NCBI GenBank assembly: GCA_023374025.1
Contig: SIJG01000046.1
Span: forward strand, 150,707-214,706
Reading direction: 5' to 3'
DNA from: Heterodera schachtii
Taxonomy: Eukaryota > Nematoda > Chromadorea > Rhabditida > Heteroderidae
DNA: 64,000 nucleotides
Under the pieces are notes generated by a model. That model was given only the letters and a program-made list of their open reading frames with translations, did no database searches and was not told the origin of the DNA. Positions 36,768 to 47,077 of this stretch are shown in pieces; the first letter of the stretch is position 1, and every line of letters starts with the position of its first letter. Made by a program: the position numbers and the translations under genes.

Positions 36768-37408
36768 GTAATAATTAGGGCCGCAACTTTTAGTGAAAAA
36801 ACTTTTTTTTTGCTCAATTGATTTGAAGAAAGGAGCTCAAAAAACGCATTTCTGCATTAAAAATTTTCGATTCTGATGTCATTATCGGTCACTAGAAATC
36901 ACTATTTTGGGGTTTTGTCACTAAAATAGTTAAAAATCACTATTTTGGCGTTTTGTCACTATTTTTTCACTATTTCGACATTTTTTGGAAAATTCCTTAA
37001 CAAAAGTGCAATAAAACCAAAAAATACACCCCTAAGAATCGACCTAAAAAAATTTCAAAAAAATACACCCCTAAGAATCGAGCTAAAATTTTTCAAAATA
37101 TACTCCTATGAAATGAAAAAATTTTTTTTCAAAAATTTACTTTCTTGGCAAAATTTTTATTTTAAAAACTTTTTTTAGGTAACTATTTTGGGTTTTTTGC
37201 TCTTAAAAATCCCAGTCCTACTCATTTGCAACTGCAAATAGTGAATAAAAAATATTTTTGCTCAATTTTTGGCTGAAAATTATGTCACTATTCGTCACTA
37301 TTTTGGACTTTTTTCACTATTTTGTCACTATTTTGGCATTTTTACTCACTATTTTAGTTAACTATTTCGAGATTTTTAGTCACTAAAAGTTGCGGCCCTA
37401 GTAATAAT
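36768..37408. mobile_element. hAT-like element, CACTATTTTGG-rich, 8-bp TSD and empty site
   Basis: The element runs 36776-37400 (625 bp). Ends are TAGGGCCGCAACTTTTAGTG and its inverse; the TSD is GTAATAAT (36768-36775, 37401-37408). The motif TCACTATTTTGG is repeated at both ends. The interior has two copies of ACACCCCTAAGAATCGA, a second interior module shared with other elements (38510, 46900, 46940, 60560). The duplicate locus at 35605-35650 has a single GTAATAAT and no insert. Confidence 0.95.
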
Positions 37409-37433
37409 CGATCATTTGTCATTTCCCAATAAT

Positions 37434-37766
37434 TCATTCACTTTTTCTTCCGCTGGGCCCGGGATTCATTTTCAGCCGACTTTTTGCATTCATTTGGCAC
37501 GCCTTTGGTGGAGACAATGGCCTAAATAAAGTTGCAATTTGAATTCTTAAAAGAAGTAAATAAATTTTGAGAGAAAATGAATTTTTACCCAAATATTTAC
37601 AACAACAAAAAAATTGTTGATCAATTGCTCTGTCAATTCGCTTTTGCCATCGAAAAGTTTGTCCACCAGCGAATTGAAACGTGGCGAAATCAGTGCCAAT
37701 TTGAGGCCGAGTTGAGGACGGTCAAAAAGGGGGAAAATGACCATCCAAATGTCGTTGCAAATCCAA
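37434..37766 (-). pseudogene. internally deleted F-box-like gene, copy A
   Basis: Minus strand after ATTTCAG reads WICNDIWMVIFPLFDRPQLG and LALISPRFNSLVDKLFDGKS, then ELTEQLINNF. This joins the end of exon 1 of the family directly to what looks like the last residues of exon 2 (VNNFEE in the full gene). The next coding piece is the last exon (PLSPPKACQMNAKSRLKMNP and GPSGRKSE). Exon 3 and most of exon 2 are gone. The same architecture recurs at 48186-48534 and 55848-56197. Confidence 0.7.
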
Positions 37767-38023
37767 CTGAAATGCGGGAAATCTAATGATTTCTGGTCAT
37801 TTTTTTTAATTTGTACTCTTTTTTTCTCCCTTCCTCTTTTTTAGTTTTCCATTTCTCCCTCTGTTTTTCGGAGTTTCCCACCCTTTCCCGTTTTTCACGA
37901 CCTTGAAAAGTCGAGTGCCGTCCAACGATTTTGCGGTGCTCTCTTAAATGAACAAATTTATATGCATCAAAGATTCGTAAATTTACCTCCTCCCCCTCCA
38001 CTCATCCCCCCCGTCCTCCCTCC

Positions 38024-38348
38024 CTACTCCTCCGCCGGCTGCACATCCGCCGGCGGGACATCAGCCCCATCCTCACTCGGCTGCCACACCTGCTTTTTTT
38101 AGATTAAATAGTCACCTTAATCTGACATTCCCCCCCCCCCCCTAATATTTCAGGTGACTTACCGTGTCATCACTGACAATGCGCACATCCTCCTCCGCAA
38201 TGCCCTCGCTGCCGCCTAAATTTAGAAAGATTGGATCGAACTAATTTTTTTTAAAATTACCTTCCATATTTTCGGAAAACGACTCTCTCCCCTGTTGCCA
38301 CGCTTCAAAACTCTGGCTAATCGCGAAGTCCAAAGCGTCCAGCTCCAT
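38024..38348 (-). CDS. small acidic protein of 68 residues, three exons, unknown function
   Basis: Exons 38348-38261, 38215-38163 and 38089-38024 join in frame. Exon 1 reads MELDALDFAISQSFEAWQQG and on, exon 2 GSEGIAEEDVRIVSDDT, and exon 3 VWQPSEDGADVPPADVQPAE then a final E and TAG. Introns of 45 and 73 bp have GTAATT/AG and GTAAGT/AG borders; an alternative acceptor three bases earlier would add one Gln. The protein is strongly acidic with no signal peptide or membrane segment. It lies directly upstream, on the same strand, of an internally deleted F-box-like gene (37766-37434), and this pairing recurs at 48-49 kb and 56-57 kb. The exons could therefore be degenerate 5' exons of that gene rather than a separate one. 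I do not recognise the family. Confidence 0.55.
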
Positions 38349-38410
38349 TTTTAAACAGTGATTGATTTCGACAGTAGTTTTAAAAAAAATTTCTATAAAA
38401 ATTAATGTAC

Positions 38411-39122
38411 ATACATATCAGGGATGGGCTTTCGCTTTCGCGTTTCGCTTTCGCATATTTCGCCTTTTTTGGCACTTTCGCGTTTCGCATTTTGGCGCGA
38501 AATGCGACTTTTACACCCCTAAGAATCGGATTAAATTCCCCTAAAATTTTTCAAAATTTTACCTATAAATTAGATAATTTTTATTGAAAACCTGTTTATA
38601 AATGCTCAGATTTCCTATTTTTCCCCGGCGGCGCCTATCGGCACCGCCGCGCCCCCAAAACCCCTATTTTTTCTTAGAAAAATGGCCAAAATCGCAAAAT
38701 TTGGTAAGTTTTAATGAAAATCTGTTCCAGCGGCGCCTATCGGCACCGCGGCGCCACAAAACTCTTATTTTCCCTTAGAAAAATTTACAAATATCGCAAA
38801 ATTTAGTCATTTTTTGTGAAAGTCTGTCAACAAATTTTATCAAATTTTCAAAAATTTTCCCGGCGGCGCCTAGCGGCACCGCCAGTCCCCTCTTCCCAAA
38901 AATTTTTTTGGAAAAAGCGCGCCTCAAAAAGCTTTTTATTGATTTTTAAAATTTGGAATAAAATTTTACAAAAAATGATTTTTCTTTATGATTTTAACTA
39001 TTAAAAAGTTGTAGAAAAAATTTCGCTTTCGCGTTTCGCGTTTCGCAATTTCGCGTTTTTTGGAATTTCGCGTTTCGCGTTTCGCATTTTATTTTTCGAT
39101 TTGGCCCATCCCTGATACATAT
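38411..39122. mobile_element. hAT-like element, CGCGTTTCGC-rich, 8-bp TSD
   Basis: The element runs 38419-39114 (696 bp). Ends are CAGGGATGGGC and (G)GCCCATCCCTG; the TSD is ATACATAT on both sides. TTTCGCGTTTCGC words fill both subterminal regions. The interior has three tandem copies of the shared module, with GC palindromes at about 38624, 38729 and 38862 (spacing about 105 and 133 bp), plus one ACACCCCTAAGAATCGG. Confidence 0.95.
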
Positions 39123-40856
39123 GAATTAGTATTTCATAAATTTGTGGTATTTTTCGGTTTTGTTCCTACACCTTAAATTCTTTAAAGGATCCACATTGCT
39201 TCTTTGGCAATCCTCGCGCCAAAGGAACTCGCAAAATAGGAAACAAGCAATTACCGCTTTTGAGGTGTAGAACAAAAAATTTACGGAGTATTTCCTAAAA
39301 TGGGTCTAAGATAGGACTTAAACGTAAGCTCGCAAGTTTTGGTTGGAACTGTGAATAACTTGTAACAGTTAGTACGACCCGAATAATTAGGATTTTTGAA
39401 TGTAGGGGACAAAATCTATTGTAAATCAAAAAAAATTTCGGATTTCCTTATTGGATAACGTAAATTGCATAATCGTATTTTTAATATTTTTTTTGTGCTA
39501 ATTCAAAAATAATCAATTCGTTTTTGTATTGTTTATTTTGATCAGCCTTAATTCTTAATGTGTTCATTTTCCGCTTTTTTAATTCCGCATTTTTAACCGT
39601 TCAAAAATGTTTAAATGCTTTTCCGCGTAGAATTTTAAGCTGTTCCAACATTCTCAGCAAAATTAAATTTTTTTTTGTTCTAGAGAGTTTAGTCATACAT
39701 TTGTGGCTTGGTGTCTAAACCTTCTGACTTTCAATATTTATCTCTTGGGTTCAAATCCCCACTGGGACGGAATATTCTTCATATTTTCTTTACATTAGCT
39801 GTTAACATAGTTCACTCAAAATTTCAAAATTTTTCCGGCGGCGCCTAACGCGGCAACGCCGTACCCACCTCCCCCCTCAATGTTCCCAAATAGTTTTTTG
39901 AAAAAACAGCGCCACAAAAAATTCCCGGTTGGTCCCGGCTTTTCTCGCGGTCCCGGACGAAAATCGAGGTCCCGGTCCCGACTTTTCTGGTCCCGGTAAG
40001 TCCCGGTTTTTGTCAAAATTCCCTGTCCCGTGCATTTTTTTTTGTTTATTTTTATTGCATTCTTCATAATAATTTTTTTTTGTTGAAAAGCTGAAATAGT
40101 TGAAAAAATGTTTTTTAAACATTTTACAATTTCATAAGCTGGAAATAATTGAAAAAAATTGCTCTAAATCGAAAATTTTTAAAGAAAATGTGTTTTTGCG
40201 TTTATCTCAGCATAGGCTTCAGCTTAGGCTTGCTTAGGCCTAGGCTTAACTTAAGCCTATATTTTGTATTTTGTCGGAATTTAAATTTCGGGTTTTTTGT
40301 TCGAATTAGGGTTCGGGGTTCGGAATTTTGCAAAATAAAGGTCATATTCGTGATTAGCGCCACAAATTACCCTAGAAAAATTATTTAAATGTCTTTTGAG
40401 TGATTTTTATAGTGCGGTCAGTCGAGTCCCAGCTGAGTTTGGCACTCCAATTCCGGCACTTTTTCAACCTGAAAAAGGGCAAGCGCGCCCCTAAATCTAT
40501 TTTCCAACCCATTTCTAGCCTCTTTACATCGATTCTGACCGTTTTTAAGCAATTTTGAGTTTGGGCCCTAAGTACTTGATGAAAAGTCTTAGACAAAATC
40601 AATAATTTTGCAAAATCTGAGCACAGATTCGAGCGCATTTTTTAGCCTAGAAAATATTTAATCACAAAACTTTACCATTGCCAAAAAAGTAAATAAAAAT
40701 GAATGGCAGGAGTTTAAAGATAAAGAGCAAATGTTTGGAGAGTTACAAAGACATTAAGGCTAATTAATGGTAATATTATTATTATTAAATGCCAAAAAAC
40801 ATTTCTCTGTTCTATAAGAGAAATTTCATAAATTATTAGAAAAAAATCACAATTAA
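39115..40856. other. repeat-derived spacer
   Basis: No gene supported. At 39704-39770 there is a tRNA-like stretch (TGTGGCTTGGTGTCTAAACC with GGGTTCAAATCCCC) closely related to the one inside the 10154-11172 element. Then come a GC-palindrome copy (39833-39862) and GGTCCCG-rich DNA to about 40030, so this is the right half of a relative of that element. AGGCTTGCTTAGGCCTAGGC occurs at about 40217, and a TCGTGATTAGCGCC phrase near 40347. Confidence 0.5.
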
Positions 40857-41066
40857 TCTAACCATCCCTACAAATAAGGGAAGCTTGACAGAATATAAAA
40901 GACTCGCGAAATAAGAAACTCATCAAACAGCCCCAAATGATCATTAAATTGGCAATGAAAACTGAGAATCAATTAGCTTTTAATATAGGAAAATTATTTA
41001 TACAAATTACAAATGAAAAGATGAGAAAATGAAAAAAAAAATTTTTGGCTGCCGGGGCATTGTCCG
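40857..41066 (-). repeat. duplicated 210-bp tail, copy 2 (pair with 31787-31996)
   Basis: Nearly identical to 31787-31996. Here it follows a CBM14 exon instead of a chitinase exon. The shared part begins at CGGACAATGCCCCGGCAGCC on the minus strand. Confidence 0.8.
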
Positions 41067-41135
41067 CAACGCAACGGTAAAAGTGCTGACAGCTGGACGG
41101 GTCCGCGAAGAAGCCATCAGTCACACAGACAAATT
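41067..41135 (-). pseudogene. chitin-binding CBM14 (peritrophin-A) exon fragment
   Basis: After a TTTTTTTGCAG acceptor the minus strand reads FVCVTDGFFADPSSCQHFYR and CV, the first half of a CBM14 domain (Cys, DGFF, DP, Cys, FYRC pattern). The second half with its remaining cysteines is missing: the frame passes into the duplicated tail exactly where the other copy (53401) has a GT donor. This suggests recombination at or near an intron boundary. CBM14 domains bind chitin in chitinases and peritrophic proteins. Confidence 0.7.
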
Positions 41136-41399
41136 CTGCAAAAAAAAAAAAAAATTCATACTTCAGATTCCAAAACAAAATTGCAATTAATGTGTATTTT
41201 CAGAGGTTTTTCGGAGGGAATCCGAAGACCTTTTTTCTTTTTTTACTATTAGGGCAAAAAAAAACATTTAATTGGTGATATTTTCAAATTCAAACGCCGG
41301 GAGAGACAAAGCAAAAATTAGTAGCCGTTTTTGGCTAAAGACACCAATCTTAGCGATTTTGGTAGTCACATTTTCAACACAAAAAAAATGGTTCAAAAG

Positions 41400-42970
41400 G
41401 TCCGGCGGTACCGTTAGGCTGGTGAAGTAGCAGGGCCAAAGATAAGCGCCGCTGGCAGCAGAAACGGCGGAGGATGAAGCATTGTCAAAATTGAAGCAGC
41501 AAAGACAGCGGTAGCGAAGGCCAACGATCTGAAAAAGCAAATCGGCGATGAACAAATGGAGAAGACGAAAAGCAGAATGGGATGGATTAATATTAAGAAA
41601 TTTACAGCAAAGGCGCTTTTGAAGGGCGTGCAGTCTCAAGGTGGTGTGGTAGGCACTGAACTTGACCTGGTTGAAGGCGCACAACTGCTTGAGAATGTCC
41701 ATCATCGGCGGGTGGTCCCACTGCGTCTGCTCAGTGTTGTAACTGTGCGGGGGGGGGGGGGGGGCAGGGACGGTCCCAGGATTTCGGTTTGGGGGGGGGT
41801 ACCACCCCCCGGGCGACGACCTTTTTTTTTTTTTTTTTGCTTTTCACTCCGCTTTTTTTTGCGGCGGTTTTTCCAGAAAACTTTTGGGGAACAAGGGGTC
41901 CGGCGGTGCCGATAGGCGCCGCCGGGGAAAATTTTGCATTTTTTAATGCGATTTGTTAACCAATTTTGTCCAAAAAAGTGACGAATTTTGCGCTTTTGAG
42001 CCATTTTTAGGAGATTTTTGTCAAAAAATGTCGATTTTTTGGAAAATTTGGGTAAGAGGCTAAGTCTGGGGGGGGTACCACCAAGGAAAATCTAAAATTT
42101 TCAGCAAAAGTACTAATTTTTCCTTAAAAATTTCGGGTGCGGAGGGGCCTTGGGGGGGGGTACGTACCCCGCGTACCCCCCCCCTGGGACCGTCCCTGGG
42201 GGGGGGGGAGGGAAGCGCGTTTCCCCTCATTTGTCAGTTGGACTCACTCGATGTAATAGGGCAATCTGTTCATGGTGGAAATGGCGCTTTGCCAAGGGGT
42301 TCGACGAGGTCCACGAGGAAGTGCTCGCTGCAGGGGAAGGGATGCACGCGGTCACTGAGATGAATGCCCGTGGCCTGCAAGTTGCTGGCCCAGTCGTTGA
42401 CGTCGTCCACACTCGTGCCCGCCTCAAGCACGCGGCGCCGCACTTCTTTCCAATCCTTTCGCGCAACCTCATAACAAAAGAAATGTTTAAAGGGATTTCC
42501 AGAGTCCATTAGCACTTTCAACTCCTCCAGGCGAAGTTGCTCCACGGGTTTCAGCGCTTCCAATTGCTCCTCCACCGCACTGATGGCCAACAAAGCCTCA
42601 GCCATCACTCTGGTTGGAATCCGCCAAAATTTGCATGCAAATGCGACGCTCTTCCCGCTCAGCTTCATCTGAATTTGGCATAAAAAGCGGAAATGGGCAC
42701 AAAGCCACACAAAATGAGCACCGACTTTTGGGAGTGAAAGGGTCGGAAGAGACATCGGCGAGGAGGACTGACCGAAGAAGGTCATGTTGCATCAGAAAAG
42801 TGTTGGCCAATTGGATGGTGGTCTGAAGCAATTCCAATGGCACTTTTGCTGCCATCATTCCCGTGCTTCCATTGTGCGTTCGATGGTACGTATGATTTCG
42901 TTTTGGCTTTGCACCGCTTCCAAATCACAGCATTTGTGGGATGAGCATGCGCATGCTGGTGCCGGGTGAC
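41400..42970 (-). pseudogene. dystrophin-like pseudogene: spectrin repeat, WW, then ZZ remnant
   Basis: Minus strand, 5' to 3'. 42930-42600 holds coiled-coil-like sequence in shifting frames (LEAVQSQNEIIRTIERTMEA; VPLELLQTTIQLANTF). 42600-42248 encodes a spectrin-type segment (ALKPVEQLRLEELKVLMDSG; VDDVNDWASNLQATGIHLSD), then PWQSAISTMNRLPYYI before a GTGAGT donor. Exon 41742-41606 gives YNTEQTQWDHPPMMDILKQL and FSAYHTTLRLHALQKRL, joining in phase to complete a WW domain. Exon from 41528 reads IVGLRYRCLCCFNFD, the start of a ZZ zinc finger. This order, and WDHP...FSAYHTTLRLHALQKRL, identify dystrophin/utrophin, which links actin to the membrane glycoprotein complex. The two EF-hand regions normally between WW and ZZ are missing, the 41606/41528 phases do not match, and at least one frameshift lies in a C run (42296-42299). 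A transposon occupies the WW intron. Confidence 0.75.
41757..42206. mobile_element. hAT-like element in the dystrophin WW intron, poly-G target site
   Basis: The element runs 41765-42198 (434 bp). Ends are CAGGGACGGTCCCAGG and CCTGGGACCGTCCCTG. Both flanks are G runs, so the TSD would be eight G. Inside the ends are GGGGGGGGTACCACCCCCC and GGTACGTACCCCGCGTACC. The interior contains the shared module with the GC palindrome at 41900-41924 (GGCGGTGCCGATAGGCGCCG). Confidence 0.85.
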
Positions 42971-43230
42971 TAAAAAATTAAATGCCATAATGGAAGGATG
43001 GGAAGTGGAAGGGAGACTGAATGGTTCAGACTAATCTGAAAAATACACAAATATAAATTCTCAAAAAAGCACTAACATGACCGGATGCCATCCCTAATGG
43101 AAAGAGAGGGTTTCCAGCAAACTGTTTAAAGTGCGGGTCCAAGAATTTTTCGTTTTCTTTTTTTTTTTTTTTTGTGTTTCTCTATTCGCGATATCAAATC
43201 CACTTTTGTATGGTGAATGGGAGATTGTAC

Positions 43231-43371
43231 CTTCAGTCTCAAACAAAGGAATGTAAAGCATCGGCAGTTTCTCCAGCAACACTTTGGCCAATTGAAGTGC
43301 GGACAACAGCACACCCAAATTGCGATTTGAACTGAGCATTGCGGCGATGTAAACGGCAAGCGGAATGTCAC
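43231..43371 (-). pseudogene. single TRIP12-like (HECT ubiquitin ligase) exon
   Basis: One exon of 141 bp between TTTTTTCAG and GTACAA reads DIPLAVYIAAMLSSNRNLGV, LLSALQLAKVLLEKLPMLYI and PLFETEG. It resembles the Armadillo-repeat part of TRIP12 (IA-MLSS, V-ALQ-A--L--KLP, F--EG pattern), an E3 ubiquitin ligase that marks nuclear proteins for degradation. The neighbouring exons, including the HECT domain, are not found within several kilobases on either side, and the next features are a dystrophin fragment and an F-box-like gene. It is therefore an isolated exon in this window. The identification is from a remembered pattern and should be searched. Confidence 0.55.
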
Positions 43372-43479
43372 CTGAAAAAACAAAACAAAAAGTGTGTCCA
43401 AATTCAATTAAAAAAGCGCAATTAAAACCATTCGAAAGTGACCAACCCGAGACATTCCTATTCATTAACTTTATTAACT

Positions 43480-44760
43480 TCCACTAAAAAAGTTCAAAAT
43501 TTAACCAAACAGTGATTTTACAGACCAATTTGGTAATAGTTTAAATGGTATTTAGCACACCTTATCCTTCGACTCTAAAAACCTCTTAAAATTCACGGGT
43601 AACAATGGGATATGCGAACGATAATGCAGTGCAGTTGAATGCATTGTATCCTCATCATACTGTTCTACAGTTCATTTAATGCCTTACGCAAAAATTGCAA
43701 TTTTTCGAGAAAGTTCGAATAAGGTACGTGCTTCAAAATTGAGCAAAAAAAGGTGAGATCCGTGTTAAGCGCCTCGTATTACCCCTGAAATAATTTTCTC
43801 AAAATTTATTTTAAAAAATTTTTCGGGACTAATAATCTTTACCATTGCCCTTTTTATGGGACAATGATCCCGGCTTTTACCCCCTTTTTTGGCCAATTAA
43901 AATTTTAAGGACCCCAAAAACAGAAAAATGAATAATGGAAAGAACATGCGAAGAGAAGTTTAATAAAATGCATTTGGGTTTAGCCCTTTTAAATTGGATA
44001 GAAAAAGAATTCGGTAAAAAAATAATTTATGGGAACGCGAATATATAAGAAAAGAGGATGGGAACGGAGCTCTCGAGTCTTTTTCTGTTCTGATGGATGC
44101 TTAAGGATAAAGGACAAATCAGAACCCTGTGGCCAAAAGTCGATTGGACGTAAACACTTGAAAAAAGCCATTTTCCTATTAGCCAAACTCAAATTTCAGT
44201 GTTTATCCATTGGGGATGGAAAGGGATACGACGGCACATTTTTTTACTCATCTTTTATTATAGCCCATCATTTCCGATGTAAAAGTCCAACAATCCAAAC
44301 AATTACCAAAATGTATGTATTCAAACGAAAAGAAGCGACAATTGAGGGATTATCCCTTTTTCTTGCAGAAAAATTTTGGCTTGCGCTCACATAATGGGAA
44401 AGTACCAAATCTGTTATTTATGAAAAAAAGCGCGCCCCTAATTTTTTGGGCCCTATGTTCTGATTTTGAAAAATTTCAATCCAAACCCTGTACTACATAT
44501 AGATAACAATATCCTTTTTTGCAAATTTTTATCGAAAATTGAAGTTTCGGTCCGAATCCTGGTCCGGGGTTTGACAAGGGTTGAAATGAATATCAGAATC
44601 GTAGTGCTCCAAAGACTTCAAATTCTGTAAAATTTGCAATTTTTAGTCAAATTTCGATTTTTTTTCTCCTAAGGTACCTATTGATAACGCTGTACTCAAA
44701 ATTTTAGACTAAAGTCCTCATTTAATTTAGCAAAATTATTTTGTAATGACACCGACCGTC
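43480..44760. other. spacer with fragments of the F-box 3' flank
   Basis: No gene supported. The phrase TATAGCCCATCATTTCCGATG with AAACAATTACCAAAATGTAT (about 44255-44320) is the flank of the F-box-like cassette, without the exon. Several copies of the GATCACGAAT/TTCGAACAAA repeat lie in 43720-43800 and 44560-44610. Confidence 0.5.
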
Positions 44761-44954
44761 AGAAAAAAGAACCGACGCCTAATTTGTGAAAATAAACAGC
44801 AACCGTTGGGTTCACTTATCACGTCACTTGGAAAACGGCGAAGTCTTCGCGTGGCAAAGAAAATGAATCGAACTTTGAGCAAAATGTGAACCGAATTTTG
44901 TGTTTAAATTACGATTTTTAAAACCAATTTTAAAAATTTTTTTCCCAATTTTAG

Positions 44955-46502
44955 TTGGATTTGCAACGATGTTTTGATGGACATTATCCCATTTTTGGTC
45001 CGTTCTCAAATCGGTCTCAAATTGGCACTGATTTCGCCTCGTTTCAATGCGTTGGTGGACAAACATTTCGATGGCAAAAGCGAATTGACAATTTGGAGAC
45101 GTTTCAACATTTACAAAAGAATTGGAAAGCCGAAATTTTCTGTGTTTGTCGACAATTCCTGTACCAATTCTGTGCAATTTCCATTGCACAACAATTCGTT
45201 GCCCAACAAAATTCGCTTTAAAGACCTTTGGATTAGGTAATTGAAAAGGAAAAGCATCGATCACTCCTTTTCTCACACTTTCAGCTACGTCAACCATTCA
45301 GTGATCGCATTTCTCCGCTCAAATCAACAAATTTTTGACGGCAAAGGCACCAAATTGGATTTGAATGGCTTTTCTTCATCCAAACCAAAGGATGTGCAGC
45401 GGATTTGCAATGTTTTTGTCCGTGGACTTTGGCCCATTTTTGCGCCAAACATTCGCCACTTTGGCTTTCGAAATGCTGAACATCTCCACAATTTGCTTCT
45501 GCTCACTTCGCCGACAGTTCTCACTGATCTCAATCATTTGAATTCAATCGCTTCCGTCCAATTGTTTCCCGAAGTGATTTTGGACGAAAATCTGTCAAAT
45601 GCAACTTCTGCTGGCCAAGCGTTGTTCAAATGGTTGCACACTCCGAGAAAAGATGGAAAGCCGAAACAATTGCGTTGCTCTGTTTATTTTGATGAATTTC
45701 GAATTAAAAAATGGGTCAACAATTTCGAGGAGGTCGCCCCAATTTCACTTTCGGCATTAATGCCGAACTTTTGCTTTAACATGAAATTTGTTTTTTGCTT
45801 TGTTTAGGCATTTCTCCGTGCCACCACTTGTGCCAATTACATTCTGTCACTTATTGTGCCCGCAGCAGCGGAAATTATGCCATTTGAATTGGTCAATGAA
45901 CGGACTCGAGAAAAACTGACACTTGAGGAAGGAGGAGATTTTTGGAATGGTCGTCAATGGGTGATGAAGCGATGCCAAAATGGGCAAATGGTTCATTGGG
46001 AGGACGAAAACTTGGACAATTTGAACAATGTCATGATTAATTTGCGTAGTGTCAATTGCATTGGGTGAGTGAGCAGAAGCAATTGTATTTGTATACGAAG
46101 AGAATTTTAAAAATATGAATTTTCTGGGGTTTTTCCGATGCTGAGGCGCCCCATTTTGAAAAAATTCTAAAAATTTTTTAAGGTTGGTTTTGCGAGCACG
46201 AGAAACAAATCGAATTCGAACAAAAAATTTATATTTACACAAACAAAAACTATTCAAGTGCATGAAATATAAACACTTTTAACCGTGAGTGTATTTCTTG
46301 ATTTTTTTTTTCAAAAATGGGGCCTCCATTTCAGCATAAATTACAATCTTTATTGAATTTCTAAGAAATTTTGCATTTTTTCAAAACCATTTTTTTCATT
46401 AAACTGTTCATAAAATTCAAATTTTGCACTTCGTTTAGGCCATTGTCTCCACCAGCGGCGGGTCAAAGAAACGGAAAAGGGCGCCGAATTGTGCGGAAGT
46501 GA
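44955..46502 (+). CDS. F-box-like cyst-nematode family protein, four exons, apparently intact body
   Basis: Exons 44955-45236, 45285-45732, 45808-46064 and 46439-46502 join in frame; TGA is at 46500-46502. From the ATG at 44977 the product would be 342 residues, but exon 1 follows an acceptor (CCAATTTTAG) and is open upstream of that ATG, so a 5' exon may be missing from the model. Features in order: WICND, then LKLALISPRFNALVDKHFDG; KIRFKDLWISYVNHSVIAFL across intron 1; RHFGFRNAEHLHNLLLLTSP; GQALFKWLHTPRKDGKPKQL; AFLRATTCANYILSLIVPAA; MPFELVNERTREKLTLEEGG; PLSPPA tail ending GRRIVRK. The layout matches a large family I recall from Globodera and Heterodera, sometimes labelled F-box-like because of the N-terminal helix pattern; function is not established. 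No membrane segment or signal peptide. Copies and fragments at 1326, 35642, 37434, 48186 and 55848 show active duplication. This is the only member here without a visible lesion. Confidence 0.75.
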
Positions 46503-47077
46503 AATATAATTGAGAGTGATTGACTTTTTTTGAGATTATTGATCTGATCTTTTTGATGCTTATTTTGCTCGTCGTTAATTTTTTTTTTTGACTCTTTTTG
46601 ATGAAAATATTTATTTGACCGCCGAGAGTCGAGACTCAATAGACATGGATTTCTCGAGACCGAGACTTAAATTTTTTACTTTAAATTTCAAAAATACAAA
46701 TTAAAAATATGCGTCTCCTCTACCCATCCCCCATAAAAAGTGGATAAACAGAAAGTAAATTTTGAAAATTTTTCGGGGGTATTTTGCCGGAAAAGTGTCC
46801 TCATTTTTTTCTGGTTGCAAATCCAGTCAGCTTAAACACGGAAAAATAATTAAAAGTTTGAGGCTTCTACGTTGACATTTATTTTTTTTTCAAAAATAAA
46901 CCCCTAAGAATCGGTCTAAATTTTTCTTTCAAAAAATACACCCCTAAGAATTGAAAAATGTTCTTAAAAATTGATCGCTAATTAAAAAATTTCAGTGCCC
47001 TTTTTCATGCCTTTTTCGCGATTTTTGGTGCGTGCCTTTTTAGTCGAGCTCTAATTATAACCCATCATTTACGATCA
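46503..47077. other. 3' flank of the F-box-like gene and repeat remnants
   Basis: 46505-46840 is duplicated at 34890-35240. It includes a CTCGAGAC-type transposon piece (46620-46672). At 46890-46960 there are two ACCCCTAAGAATCG units. No gene. Confidence 0.5.

Noticed and set aside
40207..40260. TTAGGC-like words (also near 6260 and 63160) suggesting interstitial telomere repeats
   Set aside because: The words alternate in orientation as palindromes (CCTAGGC, CTTAAGCC) and are not head-to-tail TTAGGC units, so they look like transposon interior sequence.
41702..42004. Minus-strand ORF rich in Lys and Pro
   Set aside because: It lies within the transposon at 41765-42198 and is generated by its C/G and A/T runs.
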